From Pseudisothecium myosuroides (Eukaryota; Streptophyta; Bryopsida; Hypnales; Lembophyllaceae), in the NCBI GenBank assembly GCA_951799445.1, contig OX637293.1:10850001-10914000 (forward strand): a stretch of DNA of 64,000 bases, written 5' to 3'. The notes under the pieces were generated by a model. It was given only the letters and a program-made list of their open reading frames with translations. It was not told where the DNA came from and made no database searches. Shown here piece by piece: positions 59,925 to 64,000 of the stretch; within the stretch, counting starts at the first letter, position 1; the number at the start of each line of letters is the position of its first letter. A program made the position numbers and the translations under genes.

Positions 59925-60562
59925 TAGTCCGCTCTAAAAGCGCCCATGTTCTAAAAGCGATCAATCGTGATATAGAGGTGCATTTTAATTTCTTCAATGT
60001 ACCAAAAAAGTGTACATTTCATGAGGTAATCGCTTTTTGTAACCACTGCGTTTCAACTTCAAAAATTCCACAAAGCTTCAAAAAATATGAAACAACTTGC
60101 GTTCGATGCCAATTCCATTTTTCTTCCTACGGAAATTGATTGAAAATTGGTTCAAGGAGTTTTCTTTTTCTTTTTTTGAAACAAACAAACCAATTCCATT
60201 GCAAAAGAGAACAAGTACATCCAACAAGAGACAAGCCTTGGTGGAAATTTTTTTAATCATTTTTAGGTTCAAGGAGTTTATTTAGCTTCCTCCAAAAGGC
60301 AATCATCTCTTAAATGGTCGCTTTAACCCTTAAAGGACAAAGGGGTGACCCTCGAAATCATCTTTTTGCAGTATTGTGTGAACCATTGGCTTAAAAAATT
60401 GCAAAAGCGCTCATTGGAAGTCAAGCTACTAGAGACGATCTTCCATTTTCACAACAAATTTTGAAGATGAATAGTTGCAATTTTGTCCTACATAGTTTGA
60501 TTCTCTGTCATCCATCGACTATAGAATGGTTGCATCGACGTTTAAGGGTTAAGAGCAGACTA
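59925..60562 (+). repeat. TAAGGTAG-family repeat, copy at 60 kb
   Basis: The left end is TAGTCCGCTCTAAAAGCG and the complement of the right end TAGTCTGCTCTTAAAGCG, an 18-bp inverted repeat with three mismatches. It is interrupted by P12. The core holds ATATGAAACAACTTGCG and GATGCCAATTCCATTTTTC. It is non-coding. Confidence 0.65.
60327..60548. mobile_element. TTAA-type element P12, 222 bp, in a TAAGGTAG-family repeat
   Basis: TTAA flanks both sides (60323-60326 and 60549-60552). The left end is CCCTTAAAGGACAAAGGGG and the right end ACGTTTAAGGG. The uninterrupted target, GGTCGGTTTAAGAGCAGAC, is present at 17520-17538, so the empty site is visible in this window. Confidence 0.8.
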
Positions 60563-60563
60563 T

Positions 60564-60863
60564 AAGGGAGGGGGCTGTAAAAGTGACCTGTCTCCAAAAG
60601 CGATTTGGTATATTTCACCTCTAACATGTATCAGAAGTGTACATTTCAGGAGGGGGTCGCTTTTAGAAACCACTGTGTTTTCAACTTCAAAAATTCATAA
60701 CTAAATAATTCCATGAAGGTCCAAGAAATATGAAACGACTTGGGTTAAATGCCAATTCCATTTTTCTTACCACGAAAATTTACTGAAAATTGTTTTAAAG
60801 AGTTTAGCTTCTCCCAAATATGCAATCAGCTCTTAAAGGGCCGCTTTTACAGCCCCCTCCCTT
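60564..60863 (+). repeat. TAAGGTAG-family repeat with AAGGGAGGGGGCTG ends
   Basis: Both ends, read inward, begin AAGGGAGGGGGCTGTAAAAG, a 20-bp inverted repeat. The core is the same as in the adjacent 59925-60562 copy, but the ends have diverged from it. Length is 300 bp and it is non-coding. Confidence 0.65.
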
Positions 60864-61055
60864 CGTAGAACCTATCTTAGTGCATAGAGTTGGGACTATG
60901 CACTGAGAGAGGTTTATGCAGTTGGAGAGGTTCTGTCAGAACTTTGACTAACGTGGCCTCTCACTATAGGGCCTCCACCTACTGTTCACAAATATCACGA
61001 CCTCTCGTAGTGCATATATGCACTAAAACAGTATGCACTAAGAGAGGTTCTGCTG
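60864..61055. mobile_element. Emigrant-like (pogo-type) MITE, about 190 bp
   Basis: The complement of the right end reads CAGCAGAACCTCTCTTAGTG and is followed outside by TA (61056-61057). The left end is a decayed version, GTAGAACCTATCTTAGTG. Plant pogo-type MITEs of the Emigrant class begin CAGTAAAACCTC and insert at TA. Two further partial copies of the GTGCATA motif lie inside. The left TA has been lost, so the call is moderate. Confidence 0.5.
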
Positions 61056-61056
61056 T

Positions 61057-61310
61057 AAGGTAGGAGGTCCTTAAATGGAGCGGGCATTAAAATGGAGCCC
61101 TAACTGAAATGTAAACTGTTTGTACATGTTATTTTTTCATAGCCTCCATCAATGTACAGACTGTGTACATTTTAGCTAGGGCACCATTTTAGAGCCCTAT
61201 GCCATTTCAACTTCAAATTTTTTTAACTAATTCAAAAAAGCATGAAAAAATATGAAACGACTTGGGTTAGATGTCAGTTCAATCTCTTTTTCGATGAAAA
61301 TTGTTACCTT
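61057..61310 (+). repeat. TAAGGTAG-family repeat, partial copy
   Basis: It starts AAGGTAGGAGGTCC directly after the Emigrant-like element and reaches the family core (AATATGAAACGACTTGGG). It then merges into unrelated, more GC-rich sequence without a right end. It is non-coding. Confidence 0.5.
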
Positions 61311-62334
61311 CAGTTGGTATTTCAACGATCCAATCCACATTGTCTTCAACCAGCACAATATACATTCAAGACATAGCGTAACAGAGTGAAAAGCTCATCT
61401 GGCACTCTCTGTGCAGTCTCATCATGGTTTCCAGCTAAGCTAACCATCTGTCTCTGCCCAGCCGCTGTTGTGGAGAAAGGTGTTGGCTGGCTTCCAACCC
61501 ACCCACCGAAGCTCTGCCAAGCCGTTGCTCCAGACTCACAAAGGCTCGACAAAGCCTTGGTTTCCTGACTCAGGACATGCTGCCTCACAGATAAGGGGAG
61601 GTCAAGGATTCATAAAGTGTAGTTTTGGAGGGGTCGCACATCTCAAAATAAATACGGAGTATTTAAGAGCATCGCCACCGGCCGCACCACTTGGTCTCGG
61701 CAATGCCACTTTTTGCTTGTTGTGTGATCAATTTGAGAAAAACAGGGCTATGTACCATCACCATGTCACGTTCGAAGTTGTGCCGTTCCAACGGAAGGGC
61801 TTTGTATAGCAGGTAGGTTTACATTCATGCCAACTTGGTCGACTTTGACTATGGCCTCAAGTGGAAGACGTGGAGGCTGGTGAGAGGTGTGAAAAGAAAG
61901 GGAAGAACTATAGCAAGGACTTTCTATTAACCCTTAAGGGCCAAGGGCGCCCCGGAAGCATTCGCAAATTTTTGTGAGCTAGCGGCAGTTTTCAGGATGT
62001 TTTCTGAATTCTTTTAAAGTCATTGCAAATGGGCTTGTTTGATGCCTGGATTCTGTGCCTTCCTACTTCGTTTGGACTTCGATTGCCAACTAGCTTTTGG
62101 CTAAAAATTATTTTGAGAAAATAGATTAAATTGACCAAAATCAACATGCTCGGCCCTAATTCCCCTAAAGGATTAAGGGGTGGTTGTGGGGAAGCATTAG
62201 GTCTTGAGTGTACCGCCATTATATCTCACAAGGCACTTCTTCATGCCATGGTCCAATTTTGTGAAACTAGTGGCGATGCTCTAAGGGGTGACCCTCATTT
62301 GTCAATAAATAATTAGGGTAAGAAATCCATAAAT
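61311..62334. other. GC-richer insert of unknown origin
   Basis: 61340-61800 has balanced composition, with frames of 60-113 codons on both strands and no recognisable family. TTAA followed by CCCTTAAGGGCCAAGGG at 61927 is an orphan TTAA-family left end. No gene is called. Confidence 0.4.
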
Positions 62335-62640
62335 CTCTTGGGCTCTAAAAAAGCGTCCACCTCCTAAAATGTACACAATTTATGTACATTTTTCTTTTCT
62401 AGTGCTTCAACAATGTACAAATAGTGCACATTTGAGGAGGTGGATGCTTTTAGTGACCGTTGAATTTGAACTACACAAAATTATAACTAATTCCACGAAG
62501 CTTCAAAAAAGATATGAAAAAACTCATGTTAGATGCCAATTACATTTGTTTTTTAAGGAAAAATTTACTAAAAAATATTTCAAGAAGTCTAAACTCTCTA
62601 GATTAATTTCTAACTTTTAAATGGGCACCTTATAGACCTC
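62335..62640 (+). repeat. TAAGGTAG-family repeat, copy at 62 kb
   Basis: It contains paired AATGTACAnA stretches and the family core (GATGCCAATTACATTTG). Its right end, TTATAGACCTCCTACTATA, is the complement of the TAGGAGGTC ends at 26475 and 61060. It is non-coding. Confidence 0.5.
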
Positions 62641-64000
62641 CTACTATATAGAATAGGAAACTTGAAAATATGCAAAATTTTGCAATTTTTAGATCAAAAT
62701 TTTAGAAAATTAAAACTCTGACCCTGAGACAATAAGCATAGTATAATTATATTGCTGATATATTTTCTTAATACTTTAATGCAAAATGAATTATTTTGAA
62801 TGCACTTTCCAACCAATGATGATTTTTTTTTAAAATGTCATACTATCTTGGCAAAAAGTTTTCATCCAAATAAATAATTATTTTAACCTTATAACAATGA
62901 AATAATGACAGTCACTCTTTAGGTATTTTGTTAGTTAATTTTTCTCAAAAGATGAAGTGGAAGATGTATTTAACCCATTTTCACTCATATTTTTGAGTTC
63001 TTAATGAATTATTTATGAATTTCTACGTTGAAATTGACGTGTGTTGTATAGGCACCCTCACCATGAAATGTTTATTGCATGGGTAAATTGGAAACTCCAA
63101 TATGTATTTCTATGTTAAAGGACACTTTTAGAAGAGGGGCAATTTTAACACACACCATCTAAAATTGTCCAAGTAAGTATTTGAATATGATTCTTAATAG
63201 TAATCCCTTAAGGAACAAGAGACAGTCCAAATTTTCAAATTTTAGATATGTATTATAGAGTGCAACTTAGAATGATATTTTAATGAATATTGTCAAACAA
63301 AAGTTGTAAAATATGATTCATAGATCACATCTATATGGCTAAACCAATTGTTGGACTAACTAAACAACATTCAATAAAATTTTAAATCAAGAATTTTAAA
63401 TTCCTTTGAAAATTAAGTATAGATTGAATGTAGGTAATGTTTACAAGACTTTTTTTTGAGATCAAAATGTTGATTCTAAGTATAGTGATTTTTTGAGATT
63501 TCTGTTTTTTGTATTTATTCTAGTCAAATTTGAAGGGTCATTTTTATAATGACTAAAAATTTTTGTTTGTGAGGTAAGAGAGATTTATAACCCTTGAGCT
63601 ATAAAAGATGTGCAAAGGAGAGTTGTGAAAATCCATATAGTACAAATGCCAATAAGAGAGTTAACACAAGAATCTACAAATGATTTTATAAATGAACAAA
63701 CAAAGATTTTTTGTGCTCAAAACATATTTGTGCTCATTTATTGTTTAAAACTTGAATATTTAGTCCTTCAAGGATTAAATTGTCTTAGCTACCGTATTAT
63801 TGGTCTTGTTGGAAATTAAAAGAAGATGTTAGATTTTTCTTAAGAGTATTGTCAATACAAGACAACATCTTAGAGAGTAGTTGCATATTATAGGTGGGAC
63901 CAAAGAACTAAATTGATTTTGGAAAAATAAATAAATTGAAGAATTGGAGGCACTACAATTTGCACGTGCCAACAAACTTTAAAGTTGCAGCCTAAAAGCC
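62641..64000. other. AT-rich end of the window, nothing recognised
   Basis: Only short frames and A/T tracts are present, with no paired repeats or RNA genes. Confidence 0.45.

Noticed and set aside
61346..61809. Frames of 80 and 113 codons on opposite strands in a GC-richer patch
   Set aside because: They overlap each other, have no recognisable domain and no splice-linked partners.
1..64000. LTR retrotransposons
   Set aside because: No long direct terminal repeats and no reverse transcriptase, integrase or protease motifs were seen in the available frames.
1..64000. CRISPR arrays and tRNA genes
   Set aside because: No regularly spaced identical repeats with unique spacers were found, and a few TTCAAATCC-like matches lack the rest of a tRNA.

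Overview
This is a 64 kb piece of a plant-type nuclear genome. Two genes with many GT-AG introns encode conserved proteins whose best remembered matches are land-plant homologues: the 26S proteasome subunit RPN8 and the protein phosphatase 2A scaffold subunit A. The rest is very AT-rich, almost free of long open frames, and built from short non-coding DNA-transposon relics, often nested. No rRNA, tRNA, CRISPR array or bacterial-style operon was seen. I could not place the species; a streptophyte or land plant is the most that the two proteins support.

Layout. 1-8000: a less AT-rich stretch with no recognisable gene, one short hairpin, some local repeats and microsatellites. 8.5-39 kb: a repeat landscape. 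It holds (a) a family with ends GGGTGATTGCAAGAAACAC and 4-bp target duplications, (b) a family of elements beginning CCC and flanked by TTAA, as expected of piggyBac-like insertion, (c) a 2.3 kb pogo/Tigger-like element with a nearly intact transposase gene, (d) a 128-bp hAT-type MITE with a perfect 8-bp duplication, (e) a 209-bp CACTA-type foldback element, and (f) several unnamed inverted-repeat families. 39.9-43.9 kb: RPN8 on the + strand, 10 exons. 43.9-46.6 kb: the gap between the convergent genes, with a long imperfect inverted repeat. 46.6-51.5 kb: PP2A-A on the - strand, 12 exons. 51.6-64 kb: repeat landscape again, with more TTAA elements and MITE families shared with the left half.

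The two housekeeping genes are intact: the spliced exons give 309 and 586 residues in unbroken frame. They do not form a functional cluster; they are simply a convergent pair in a repeat-rich region. The most informative part of the window is the transposon record. Several insertions can be compared with paralogous empty sites inside the same window, which shows the target duplications directly: TTAA for one family and a 4-bp duplication for another. Exon coordinates were worked out by hand from splice signals and from remembered homologues; no alignment or database search was run.
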